Source: Saccoglossus kowalevskii (Eukaryota > Hemichordata > Enteropneusta > Harrimaniidae). Taken from it: a stretch of 13,617 bases of DNA. The notes beneath the pieces were generated by a model. That model was not told where the DNA came from and did no database searches. It saw only the letters and a program-made list of their open reading frames with translations. Below are positions 1-9,147 of this stretch, piece after piece. How positions within the stretch are numbered: the first letter of the stretch is position 1; every line of letters begins with the position of its first letter. The translations under genes were made by a program, and so were the position numbers. The stretch covers positions 778,998 to 792,614 of the forward strand of contig NW_003137825.1 in assembly GCF_000003605.2 (NCBI RefSeq), given 5' to 3'.

Positions 1-605
1 ACAATTATGTGATGCCAATCCATATTCAGAATTGGTAGCATTACAAACCAAACTCTACGTGAACTAATAAAAACTTTTTTATTTCATACAACTTTTTTAT
101 CCCTTCTCAACACACTCACTTAACTCCTTAAATTTCATAATTTTTCCACCAACACTTTGGTGAAACATTTTTTATATTTATACTAAATTTTCTATATTTT
201 CATTAATAATGTCTTGATCAAATTTATTAAAAAATAACTTAATAAACTAATTTCTGTGAATCAAATAATTTTCTCAGTCTTTTTTGGTACCCTAAACTGG
301 TGTCATTTCATTTGAGAAAAAGAAAGTTAAGTTGAGGAATTTTACAACTGCCACATCTTACCTTTAGTATATTTGCTGGGTCAGCGTAACAAGGCCAAGT
401 GGTAGACTAAAATGCTATGTTTCTTTGTCCTTCATTGTTAACATGTAAACAACTTTGGTGAACTTTGAATAGCCGATTTAAGCAAAACCTGTTTTGGCTG
501 AGGTATGTATTTTGATATGGTTGTTTTACAAGTTCTTTGTCACATATAGGAGGCAATACAGTCAACAGTGATTAACTTGTGAAAGACAGGGAGCCACTAA
601 AGGTG
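1..605. other. AT-rich stretch without a recognisable gene
   Basis: No convincing coding frame is seen on either strand. The minus strand carries AATAAA-type words near 76-82 and 221-227, which could be polyadenylation signals if the minus-strand exon candidate at 606-670 is real. A tRNA A-box-like word near 391 has no B box after it. Otherwise nothing specific is visible. Confidence 0.5.
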
Positions 606-670
606 TCATATGTCTGGGCAGATGGAGGTCAGCCAAGGGGGAAAATCATCACCATCAACACCAGATGCAG
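606..670 (-). CDS. Possible terminal exon of an unidentified minus-strand gene
   Basis: The minus strand has a pyrimidine-rich tract (TTTTCTCTCTTCATTAG) ending in AG at 672-671, a good splice acceptor. Two bases are then followed by 20 codons to a TGA at 608-606, reading ASGVDGDDFPPWLTSICPDI. The composition is protein-like, with no long simple runs. A phase-1 intron before it would match the phase-1 donor of the exon at 6285-6431, so it could be the last exon of that gene, but more than 5 kb lies between and no intermediate exon is secure. The same DNA reads as a protein-like frame on the plus strand (610-728), so only one of the two can be real, or neither. The protein is not recognised. 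Confidence 0.18.
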
Positions 671-728
671 CTAATGAAGAGAGAAAATATACACGATTTA
701 AGCCAAAAAACCATGGCAACCTGAGACA
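610..728 (+). CDS. Possible short exon, plus strand (alternative to the minus-strand reading)
   Basis: From the ATG at 610 the frame stays open for 40 codons to TAA at 730-732, beginning MSGQMEVSQGGKSSPSTPDA and continuing with a basic stretch (ERKYTRFKPKNHG). A GTAAGA donor-like word starts at 729, so the frame may be an exon ending at 728 rather than an ORF ending at the TAA. An in-frame TAA at 598-600 lies just upstream, and the ATG context is weak (C at -3). It overlaps the minus-strand exon candidate, which has the better splice acceptor. No family is recognised, and much of the apparent coding character may be the shadow of the opposite strand. Confidence 0.15.
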
Positions 729-732
729 GTAA

Positions 733-3035
733 GATGAAGAATCTAAGACTAGGCAAAGTGACAATTCAAAATGTATACTTCATAATTTACCATATTATTT
801 ACGGTGAGTCAGTTTCACTCAAGTGTGTATACAAAGTATTAAAAGATGTTTGCTCCAAAAATGGGAATGTACTTTAATGTTAGTTCAACTATAACAATGG
901 TGATTTGGTTGGCAGTCTCAAAGCAAATATGTTTCCACCCAGTCTCTTCATGATTTGTACAGGCACAAAAGTGAGAAGAGAAGGAGTTTTGCTTTACCAA
1001 GTAGATGAAATTGCAGAGTAAAAAAAAACAAAAAACTGAGAGATTCTCTTTTAGAAAATCTAAAGGAGACAGAGATAATAATTGTGCTGCACAGATATCA
1101 CTCTGCACTGCCTTTTTAACTGTAATAGAACACACACCAACTGACATCCTATTGTGTAGTACGTTTACTTCTGTCTTGAAAACATGTAACATGTAAAGAT
1201 GTATCAACTACCAACAAATTCTGGAGTTTTCTCACTCATATTTACTTTGAACTTCTAGTAAATGTTCCTCCCACATAACACAGGGCAACTATTTGCCCTC
1301 AAGTGAATTAATTTCAATTCAGTCCACTATAAGCGACAGGTTTCTCAGTCAGTGTTGAACTGTCACTTAATGAGACAGGAAATTGACTGGTTCGTGGGTT
1401 TACCAACTTTTTGATTAGGTTTATATGGTGAGTGTCAAAAATGTCAGTATATTTGTACACTGTGTTTTGTGTCCAGCCAGCCATGGCAAGTGTATAAAAT
1501 TAAGAAAATTTAGCATGCTGCTTGGTTCAATAAATGTATAACGTATATTTCAGGCAACAGTGTACCGTAATACCTGATTAAAGTGAATAATTTGTTGTAA
1601 GATGTTTGCAGAAAAAAATCTGGAAATCAGAAGAAAGTTGGAAAAAAGAATAGGGTTCTGAAGATACAATGCAGGATTCATTCTTCTACGCTTGTCTTAC
1701 ATTCTGACCATTTACAAAATGACTTATTTACTGTGTGATTTTTTTCATGAAATTTTTACAGTGCACCTAGAAGTTCAACCTAATGTATTTATTTTAACAT
1801 TGAAGCTGGTCAATTGCCAACAAATACTTCCTCAAAACAAAAATATCCTAAAACATATTGGTGTGGTTTTGAACACCTGGGATACAAAAAACTGTCATTA
1901 ATGCAAAGGTTTAAATACTGTACAGAAAAAAATATAGAATCGAATTAGTATTCAAGACAAAACTAACTTGTGTACATAGTAATGTATAAACGGACACTCT
2001 GATTGCTCCTAAGGGATTTCCATGGCTACCAGGCTGGCTTAAAACAACAAATAACATGTAAGAGTTAGGTACTGATTATGTTACACTACTTATCATGTAT
2101 CTTGGATGCTTTGGGGATACGAAAAAAACTCTGTAAAACCAGAGTCTACAGTTTGACCTACTTTGTCAGATGGGGCAGGCGACACTATAGATTACAGTAA
2201 AAGAAAGTGAGAAATTTTTTTGTGTAGAAGGGGCGCAGTTGTAAGGTATCAGCGCATAAATCAAATAAGCTGTCACGATTGCTTTTACATGGTTAAATGC
2301 CATATAGAGTAAAATACACACACTATTTCTATAGCCACACACATAGGGGTGTGGAAGCCGACAGTGTTTTACAGCCATTTTGTGACACCTTTGGCTCTTC
2401 AAGTTTCAGGTAATGCCTTTTTAAAGGTAAACTTGGAACAAAACCAAATTCCCGCGAGGATTGGCTTGAAAGGTTTGCGCGCATACACAAACATGGACAA
2501 TATTTGTCTTGTAACAAACACTTCACAGGTTCTGTTAGAAAGTACAAAATGAGTGTCCAGACAGAATACAGGTTCACTGAATGTGAATATAAGTTAGACC
2601 TAGTCACACTTATCCGACAATTGCTACTTATAGCCAAATTTCTGTCCAATTTTCATTGTGACATTTATCATTAATCACACTTGGAATACTCGTTTCCCAG
2701 TCTTTTTATGTCCTGCATGGGTTCGGGACTGTCTCATTTCATGACTTTTTCAATCCACAAGTACATTGTTGTCGGGAACACGAAAACTGAAGAACATAAC
2801 CTTATTGAGATTGATCACATTTAGAAACAAGGACAAACTAAAGTGCAGTTAACTCAAATCAGTGAATGCAACGAACCAAATACATGCAATACCTCTATCA
2901 CTGACGAAAGAATTTATCCTCACAACTTTACGAGACAGGTTTTACAAATTCATCATCACTGTACCTAAAATTACCTAACATGCGTACCAATGGAGTTAAA
3001 ATTTGAAGGTTTATGTAAAACATTTCTAAATTGCA
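733..3035. other. Non-coding AT-rich stretch
   Basis: Overlapping open frames of 60-106 codons occur on both strands around 2166-2649. They show no domain, no consistent splice signals and no coding bias, and I treat them as chance frames. Short A-rich runs (for example near 1021) are the only low-complexity sequence. No inverted or tandem repeat of note was seen. Confidence 0.5.
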
Positions 3036-3050
3036 CCTCCAGAGGGCAGC
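3036..3050 (+). promoter_or_regulatory. CTCF-like binding site (14 of 15 consensus positions)
   Basis: CCTCCAGAGGGCAGC matches the animal CTCF core CCASYAGRKGGCRSY at every position except the third. CTCF is a zinc-finger architectural protein of bilaterians, and the core is conserved between flies and vertebrates. It is the strongest of four such words in this window. Occupancy cannot be judged from sequence alone. Confidence 0.4.
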
Positions 3051-3408
3051 AGTCAATTTAATTTTGTTTCAGACACACAAGGGTTGTCAAGAACAATATT
3101 GAAGGTAATATCTAGAATGTTAATACCCCTGAACAAACAATCAAAGTCTTTCACTGCCAAGTCAGCTAGCTACAAACAACTCCCATAACAACTCACTCAA
3201 CCAACCAACACAGTTTTTACACAGTAGTAAGGATATATGCTACAATACAAACTACCGGTACATACAGTCATACAGATTAAGTATAAAAACTGTTTTAGTT
3301 TGAGTGTATTTGAAGACTGATCTTTAGATTTATGTGTTTGTTAAAATAAGCATTTTTGTTTAGTTTTGAGCTTAATTTCATCCCAAAAGAGGTATAGCCA
3401 ACAGACTA

Positions 3409-3590
3409 CTGTAAAATCTGTATTAGAAGCCGCGGCTTCTATTAAAATGGTACAATGCAACAGAGGGGATGCGGCTTCTATTAGAACATCTACTACACAT
3501 ATGAGAAATGGTGAATTTTTGGTTCTGAATTGTTCAAAAAAATGGGTGCAACTTCTATTAGGGATACGGCTTCTAATACAGATTTTACGG
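3409..3590. mobile_element. 182-bp inverted-repeat element (MITE-like), family not identified
   Basis: The ends at 3409-3432 and 3567-3590 are inverted copies of each other with 23 of 24 bases identical; the outer part reads CYGTAAAATCTGTATTAGAA. Inside the left end lies an 18-bp perfect palindrome, TAGAAGCCGCGGCTTCTA, at 3424-3441. The word GCGGCTTCTATTA or a close variant recurs at about 3433, 3471, 3547 and 3567, so the element is largely built from copies of its own terminal motif. It is too short to encode a transposase. No convincing target-site duplication flanks it (left flank ends ACTA, right flank begins AAAT), so the superfamily is open. It is probably a non-autonomous DNA transposon. 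Confidence 0.75.
3424..3441. repeat. 18-bp perfect palindrome in the MITE left end
   Basis: TAGAAGCCGCGGCTTCTA is its own reverse complement. It arises where the inverted end abuts the first internal copy of the GCGGCTTCTATTA word. In single-stranded form it would fold into a hairpin. Confidence 0.9.
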
Positions 3591-3654
3591 AAATATACAC
3601 ATTTGACATATAACATATGAATATCTAATGTGTATATCTGTATGTGCAAGCTGT

Positions 3655-4100
3655 ACATGTTTAAAAACTAAAATGTTTCAAAAATGTATTAATTTTTTTT
3701 TTACACATTTTTGAAATTTTTACATTTTTGAAATGAACATTTAGCATTTTTAAAACCCACTTTGAGCTGGGAAGCTCTGCAAGTTTGGCAGTTTTGAAAT
3801 GTATGTTTGACATTTTTGAAACCTTTTACATTTTTGAAATTTTCACATTTAGCATTATTGAAAGTTGACTTTGAGCTGACAATGCTTGCATGTTTGGAAT
3901 TTTAGTCATGTGTTTTAAATTTTTGAAATATGCATTTGGCGAATTTTTCAAACTCTACTTCAAAAAGTCAGGTTTCAAAAGTGCCAAACATGCATATTTT
4001 GCATTTTCCAAACTTAACTTTGGGCTGGAAAGATTTTAGGCACATTAGGCATTTTTAAAATTATTAACATTTATGAAATGTACTTCAGGCATTTTTAAAC
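3655..4100. repeat. Degenerate array of TTTTTGAAA/CATTTTTGAAAT words
   Basis: Words of the form CATTTTTGAAAT, CATTTTTAAA or their variants recur more than ten times. A longer shared segment, ACTTTGAGCTG or ACTTTGGGCTG, occurs near 3761, 3868 and 4018, at intervals of about 107 and 150 bp. It is followed in the first two cases by a stretch including GCAAGTTTGG or GCATGTTTGG. This suggests a decayed tandem repeat with a unit near 100-150 bp rather than simple low complexity. No coding potential is seen. Confidence 0.55.
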
Positions 4101-4155
4101 TATGTACAAAGTATAAACCACATCAATTGTTCGTAAAATATGTATCCTATTATAA

Positions 4156-4210
4156 TTTTTTTTTTTTGGTACCAATTGTTCTGCCATATTCAAATACCAA
4201 AAAAAAAAAA
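4156..4210. repeat. Poly(T)/poly(A) inverted repeat, 16-bp stem
   Basis: Twelve T followed by GGTA (4156-4171) pairs exactly with TACC followed by A (4195-4210), leaving a 23-nt loop. It lies in copy 1 of the ~150-bp repeat. The other two copies lack the homopolymers, so the stem probably grew by slippage in this copy only. Confidence 0.8.
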
Positions 4211-4240
4211 AACACATTATTTTCATCTATTTTTAATTTA

Positions 4241-4278
4241 CCATAAAATGATCACCATAAAATGATCACCATAAAATG
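4241..4278. repeat. 14-bp minisatellite, 2.7 copies
   Basis: CCATAAAATGATCA occurs at 4241-4254 and 4255-4268, and its first ten bases again at 4269-4278. It marks the junction between copies 1 and 2 of the ~150-bp repeat. A single diverged CCATAAAATG recurs near 4423 at the next junction. Confidence 0.85.
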
Positions 4279-4581
4279 CCAGTAGAACATGTGTATTATT
4301 CAAATTTGCATTTGAACAAAATATCTGCATGTATACACAAAAACCAGAGAAAATATAATTTTCACCTCCATTTTTTACCCAAAATGACAAAAATACTAAA
4401 TGCTAGCATAGGACCACCATAAAATGTCAGAAGAATAATTGTGTATTTGATTATAATTTGTCTTTGTACCAACTTTGAACAACATTGCTTAATTCAAGTC
4501 CAAATACCAGAGAAAACATCATTTTCACTCCTGATTTTGAACAAAATTGTCTCCCGCATTTTCATGTACCAGGGACAACAT

Positions 4582-6284
4582 TGTTTGAAAACCTATTTAA
4601 TATGGATGAATCAAAATAATACTCCACATGCACCTGCCAACAATAATCCATTGCTTTTTTCCAACAGGGGTTGAGAAACACAGCATTTCGCAATTTCTTT
4701 TTTAAATAACACGCTGTTTTATGTGACTTTTTCTACTGTTCCATATCCGGGAATCTATTTGACTTGTACATGTGTATGTAATATTTTTTGTTATTAGGTA
4801 GAAAGTCTGTCGTACATTTTTGGGTGTTGTTCACTGATCAATGTTTTTGCAGCGAATGATTTATTTCGTTGTTCAGGGTATTAACATGCTGTATATCACC
4901 TTTAAACCAAGGATGGAGGGTTGTCAATTTTATGGCTGCCAATGCTGTCTTGTTTCTTTAACATCAAAGATCAGATGATAACATTTATGACTGTGACTCT
5001 TATACACGTTGAGCATGATACAGTTACTGATATTTTCAATAAAGTTCTATTCCCCATATGTCCTACAAAGCCACCTAAAACCACAAATTGTCTACCATTC
5101 AGAGAATAACCTGTTGCTGTTATTTTCTGCAATGGAACATTGAGTAACTAAAACAACAAGATGTTTGTGATGGTATTGTCAAAGTCATATTCATTTTATA
5201 CCACAACAATCTTAAACACTGTAAACAATATCTGTGTTCATGTATACTTAAATTTCAATGTACAAAGTGAGCACAGAGTAAAGTAAAGTTAACCACTTGT
5301 ATTTCACTCGCAGGTTTCGTCATCACACTTTTCTGGTAACAAAAATAGCACATGAATTCATAAGATTCCCACTATGAAATAGAAAAGTGTTGAGAATACT
5401 ATTAAAGTGAAAAACTACAGAATTGTCTATATTTAACATAGAGCCTCATTCAAGGTGCAATAGCAACAGCGATATGTGTCTACTATCTATTGTTATATGC
5501 ATTAGAACCGTCTTGAAAAACAAGCTAATATGCATGTTCTCCAAAGATTACAAATTTTGTTGTGACACATCACATGCATGTGGTCTCTGCACTGGGTGTA
5601 TTCATAGCCACAGACAACTCATCATGTTTGAAATAGTTCATTGCAATAAAAAAAAAGTTAAAATATTTATTGTTTTTAAAGTTAAAATCAAAAGTAAAAG
5701 GAATCAATAGAATAAAATAATAAAGTATGATTATACTCTCAGTGCAACAAGAGCATTCCTTTCATCATTATAAATTTCATAATTCAAATTGAAATAAGAG
5801 GTTTCTATTGGCCAATTGAATAACACTGGAATATTTTTAAGTAAGGTTGGTGTGCACTGTGCACATTGATTCAATCGCCATTGAAATTGTTGTGCCGAGA
5901 ATAAAACCATGAAAAGGAGTTTATTTCAAAAACACAAGCCATATAATTTATTAAATTCTGTTGATGCTGTATCACTATTATTTGCATTTTAATGATAAAA
6001 ATCAAAGAATTGGGAAACAACTTACTGCAATTAATCTCGGCCAATAGATTTAGAGTCTTTATTCATATACTCGCACAGGGTCGGGGGTTGCCGGTTTTTT
6101 CTAACTTGGCACAAATATTTTTATAGATTTAGTAAAAACGTAAATGTATAGTGTTGCTGTGAGTGCAAATGAAGGACTTTTTTGAAATGGTGTAAAAAGC
6201 AGTGAAGAGATTATTCACGTAATCTGTCTGTCTGACTGTCTGCATGGATTTGTAGTCTGTCTGCTCTGCCCTGCGGCCACTTAC
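4582..6284. other. Non-coding stretch, AT-rich
   Basis: No supported gene. Open frames at 4921-5109 and 5423-5710 begin at TTG, lack splice or domain support and are read as chance frames. A perfect palindrome ATTGGCCAAT (two overlapping inverted CCAAT boxes) lies at 5807-5816 and another CCAAT word at 6042-6046. GTGCAC is repeated at about 5852-5864. If the minus-strand gene at 6285-6698 is real, part of this region is its intron or 3' end. Confidence 0.45.
5807..5816. promoter_or_regulatory. Palindromic double CCAAT box
   Basis: ATTGGCCAAT reads as CCAAT on both strands and also contains the TTGGCCAA core of NF1-type sites. No TATA box or coding start is placed at a matching distance, so its role is unclear. 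Confidence 0.2.
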
Positions 6285-6431
6285 CGACTGGGTGTTTATT
6301 TACTTGTAAATGTTGTTTGCTATGAATTGTCACACACTCGCACTGCCCCGACAGCTCATATATGGAAACGTGTCCAGAGGCTAAATCTACTACTAGTTGA
6401 ACATTCAGATGCCGCGATTCAGGCAAGGTTT
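6285..6431 (-). CDS. Candidate internal exon (exon 2) of an unidentified gene
   Basis: On the minus strand a T-rich tract ending TTTGTATTTGTTTGAG places an acceptor AG at 6433-6432. The exon runs 147 nt to 6285 and is followed directly by GTAAGT (6284-6279), a full-consensus donor. It begins with two bases that finish a split codon, then has 48 open codons and leaves one base, so it is a symmetric phase-1/phase-1 exon. The peptide includes HLNVQLVVDLASGHVSIYEL and a Cys pair, QCEC. I do not recognise the family; the V-D-x-ASG-x-VSIY pattern is faintly like a beta-propeller blade, which is only an impression. Joined to exon 1 (6648-6687) the frame is kept. The plus strand is also open here (6397-6582), but as antisense to this exon. 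Confidence 0.33.
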
Positions 6432-6585
6432 CTCAAACAAATACAAAAATGACAAATTCAAACAGCGAACAGACAAATCGTCTGCTGGAATCGAACAAAC
6501 TTTAATAACAGGATTGACCTTCAGGAGAGACCTACAGTTTTTGACGAATTCAACTCGGGCTACGTGTGAAAACAGAGCATAACAT

Positions 6586-6605
6586 AACAGAACAGAACAG
6601 AACAG
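6586..6605. repeat. AACAG pentanucleotide repeat, 4 copies
   Basis: Four perfect AACAG units, flanked by imperfect ones (AACAT before, ACAG after). It lies inside the proposed 216-nt intron of the minus-strand gene candidate. Confidence 0.95.
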
Positions 6606-6647
6606 ACAGCCAAGTAAACGCGGTTAAAGAATTTACGAGTTATTCAC

Positions 6648-6687
6648 CTGTGACTGGTCTTGGTATCAGCTGAGAGAAGACTGCCAT
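6648..6687 (-). CDS. Candidate first coding exon of an unidentified gene
   Basis: The ATG at 6687-6685 has a strong context, GAGATGG, with G at -3 and G at +4. Thirteen codons read MAVFSQLIPRPVT, and one base then precedes a donor, CACAG/GTGAAT, at 6648/6647. The phase (one base left over) is exactly what exon 2 needs (two bases), and the split codon becomes Glu. A TATA box lies 42 bp upstream of the ATG, implying a very short leader. The intron from 6647 to 6432 is 216 nt and begins GT and ends AG. Phase agreement alone has a one-in-three chance; the case rests on several signals agreeing. The product and later exons are unknown. Confidence 0.33.
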
Positions 6688-6720
6688 CTCAGGTACGCAG
6701 CCAGGCTCAGAAAGTTTAAC

Positions 6721-6729
6721 TTATATATA
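6721..6729 (-). promoter_or_regulatory. TATA box for the minus-strand gene candidate
   Basis: The minus strand reads GGTATATATAAG, a strong TATA box. A start site about 30 bp downstream would fall near 6698, about 10 bases before the ATG at 6687. The word is nearly symmetric, so it could act on either strand. A CTCF-like word overlaps its upstream side (6729-6743). Confidence 0.35.
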
Positions 6730-6743
6730 CCGTAGAGGGCGAC
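6729..6743 (+). promoter_or_regulatory. CTCF-like word beside the TATA box
   Basis: ACCGTAGAGGGCGAC matches the core CCASYAGRKGGCRSY at 12 of 15 positions, including the AGRKGGC heart. It touches the TATA box of the minus-strand gene candidate, so binding there could influence initiation. Weak on its own. Confidence 0.25.
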
Positions 6744-7944
6744 ATTGCAAGTAAGAAAGCGTTCACACATGGCGGGATTGAAACTGGAACAGAAATTACA
6801 TTTAAATGATACGGTGTTCATAAATCTTCGTGTCAGATCGTTATAAATCCTCAATATTGTTTGTCGGATAATACAGCTTACTAATAACTAACACCGGGAA
6901 TACTGGTGGCGCTATATCGAATTAAGTCGCTGATCTACTGTGACAGCTGCTCTTTCTATAGGCTACTATTAATTGTTATTATAGGGTTCTTTTTATTATT
7001 TTTATTATATTGATCCCCTAAGTTGTCAAAGAAATGTTATTGAAATTCCTGACCATGTGAATATATACTAGAGATGCTGGAAGTGCTTCAATGTGAAGTG
7101 AATTCAGTATTTTTGTTTACGGAGCAATTAACATTACAACAATATTCATAAGCATGTACTAAGTTTTAATCTTTTTGAGCAAACTGTAGTAGGGATTTCA
7201 ACAAAGCACGCTGAACATAAATGAACAGTATACAAATTAGCTAATTAACATAAGCAGATTAATTCGAAAATAGCATGTTAGTTTTAAAATAAACAAGTGA
7301 CCTGGCAATAGAGCACAGTCCATCAGTAATAGAAGTATGCACCACATTAGAAAAACAAATAACTTTGGCTTTGTTTACATTCTACTAAAATGACGATAGC
7401 TTATCACTAATAAAAATATGAGGATTTCAAGAAGTATTAACAATAATATTTTTGGCCCAAAATTACAAAAATAGAGAATTGAAGATATCGTCACGAAATA
7501 TCAAATCTTAGACGCCGGACGACGACGATGGACAATCACCTATACCTACAGCTTTACCTGTCATATTGGATGACAGCATACAGACAGACATCGGTTTGAC
7601 ACTGTCTTCCCCTGTGCGCTACACACGGGAGACAATAATATGCGACTTTTTTCTGTTATTTTTTTTTCAAATGAAGAATATTGCTATAGTTGATTATTTT
7701 GTGAAATTATAAAATTACTTGTCGTCGGGTATGTTTAGACTTTATTTTGGCTATAATTTGAGTAAACAAGCATTCATTTTTATATTTTTTTTCATACCGT
7801 GTTTACTATGAAAACCATTTACTGTGTTAACATAGAAATAAATTCGACGATTCATGTTTTTAAATCTACCATTAAAAGACAGTATCCCCCAAAACTTGGT
7901 GCAAGCTACACGGCTTTTGTGAAAGCGATAAGTCGTAGCATCTA
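6744..7944. other. Non-coding AT-rich stretch
   Basis: No gene is supported. A weak CTCF-like half word, GGTGGCGCT, is at 6905-6913. A short trinucleotide-like patch, CGGACGACGACGATGG, lies near 7515-7530 in a locally GC-richer segment (about 7510-7640) that may be a repeat fragment, though I cannot show ends for it. Confidence 0.45.
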
Positions 7945-8220
7945 CAGACGCGGCGGCACAAAATTTGGCAAATTTTGAGGGGGCGAGATCTGCTCACCAG
8001 CCTTGTGCCGAGGTTGCGACCTTACTAGGCGTTCCGGGGAGCATGCTCACCCTTAAAAATTTTGAAATCTTGACTCTCTGAGACGCTATTTCCTGCATTT
8101 TGAGGGTCAAATTTTGCGAACACAATGAGTTTCAGCTTGATTTTGGAGAGGCGACGCCCCAACATTTTTTCAAGGGAGCAACCGCCCTCTCTGCCCCCAC
8201 GTGCCGCCGCCACTGATCTA
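7940..8220. repeat. 5-bp target-site duplication ATCTA around the MITE
   Basis: ATCTA at 7940-7944 and ATCTA at 8216-8220 directly abut the two inverted ends of the element at 7945-8215. This is the exact arrangement left by a transposase that cuts target DNA with a 5-bp stagger. Confidence 0.75.
7945..8215. mobile_element. 271-bp hAT-like MITE with CAG...CTG ends
   Basis: The left end CAGACGCGGCGGCAC and the reverse complement of the right end, CAGTGGCGGCGGCAC, agree at 13 of 15 bases. CAG...CTG ends are typical of hAT elements. The flanking duplication is 5 bp (ATCTA) rather than the usual 8 bp; hAT groups with 5-6 bp duplications are known. The interior has GGGGAGCATGCTCACC and a segment, TTGAAATCTTGACTCTCTGA, resembling a non-autonomous family I recall from several marine invertebrates, a recollection not checked here. 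The 86-codon minus-strand frame at 8025-8285 lies mostly in the element, crosses its edge and is not a gene. The element is considerably more GC-rich than its surroundings. Confidence 0.75.
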
Positions 8221-8588
8221 ACTTTAACGGATTTCGTGGCGGAGAATCTCGGAACTAACAAAAGTAAACCAATTCTATTGAACACTCACTAGCAGTAATC
8301 TCGTAAAATAAATTGTAGCATATTGTTTTACAAATTGCGCCCAGAACTGATATTGTATATATTTGTTTTCTAAAAGTAAAGTGAAATCACATAAAAAAAA
8401 ACAACAACAAAAACGAAAAAACAAAACGGAATTGAGATTGTGGTTTTGTGTTTAGTCCCCTAACTGATTAAAGCAAACGAGTTATTAACTGTGAATTATT
8501 GAAGAAATTATTGAGAAATAACAGAAGAAAAACTGACAACAAAGCCGACCAACATCTTCCTTGTGCACTAATTGCTATGCGTTATGTA

Positions 8589-8603
8589 CCGATAGAGGGC
8601 GCA
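8589..8603 (+). promoter_or_regulatory. CTCF-like word
   Basis: CCGATAGAGGGCGCA matches CCASYAGRKGGCRSY at 12 of 15 positions. It shares a longer context with the word at 6729 (ACCG, TAGAGGGCG, then ATT), so the two may be copies of one dispersed sequence rather than independent sites. Confidence 0.25.
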
Positions 8604-9147
8604 ATATTACATTGGCTCATTGACCGAACATTTGGTTACGTACATTCCTGTAACTTTCTCTCACATTTTTTGGAAAGTTATTTGATAATTCACCGTTATT
8701 TATTTCAATAGTGACACACATATAAATCAAAAGAAACACATTATTTATTTGTCATTTTCTCTTTGGACGATTGTGTTATTCTGAATTAGAAAAAGAAGAA
8801 CTTCAACTTTGGATTGTCATGAATTTTGTTTATTTATTAGTTCACATGGATTTAATGGAAACTATGCCACAATTTGCCAAGGTTTTTAGGCTGTATTGAT
8901 TTATAATGTGATCACGCACGAAAAACGATAATAATATTCAGATAAAATCAACTTGCCATTTTAGTTTAATAGCTTAATTATACCTATTATATATCATTAA
9001 AATTATCAGATATGTACGTCATTTTATGAAATCACATGTTGCCGCAAAGACCCTCTTCTCTGGGTCTATGGTTACCTTGATGACAAGAATGTCATAAATT
9101 GGCGCCACCATGCGACAAAATGTTATTCTTCTATTCATGCTGAAAAA

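Larger units (their letters stand above)
4131..4580. repeat. Three diverged tandem copies of a ~150-bp unit
   Basis: Three related blocks start near 4131, 4266 and 4420. Shared landmarks in order are a CGTAAAAT/CCATAAAATG start, TATTATAATT or TTGATTATAATTTG, GTACCAA (copies 1 and 3), ATACCARAR or AAACCAGAGAAAA near 4194, 4342 and 4504, and ATTTTCAYC about 15 bp later. Spacing between the ACCAGAG-type landmarks is about 148 and 162 bp. Divergence is high, so the array is old. The open frame over copy 3 is a chance frame. Confidence 0.6.

Noticed and set aside
388-410. tRNA A-box-like word (GGCCAAGTGGTAGA)
   Set aside because: No GGTTCRANNCC B box follows within the required distance and no cloverleaf can be drawn.
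2166-2649. Overlapping minus-strand frames of 78 and 106 codons and a 67-codon plus-strand frame
   Set aside because: Mutually overlapping in different frames, with no domain, no consistent starts and no splice sites at useful positions.
3341-3658. Frames of 105 (minus) and 84 (plus) codons
   Set aside because: Both run through the 182-bp inverted-repeat element and are a product of its repeated words.
5423-5710. 95-codon plus-strand frame with a Cys-rich patch (CCDTSHACGLCTGC)
   Set aside because: It starts at TTG, ends in a Lys/Ile low-complexity tail over an A-rich run, and has no splice or promoter support. The cysteine spacing fits no zinc-binding motif I know.
5990-6118. Possible third exon of the minus-strand gene candidate (acceptor near 6097, donor-like GTAAGT near 6026)
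   Set aside because: All three frames give short plausible peptides and different stops, and the acceptor tract is mediocre, so no choice can be supported.
8025-8285. 86-codon minus-strand frame, Arg/Gly-rich
   Set aside because: It lies mostly inside the delimited MITE at 7945-8215 and runs across its edge; long frames here follow from its high GC content.
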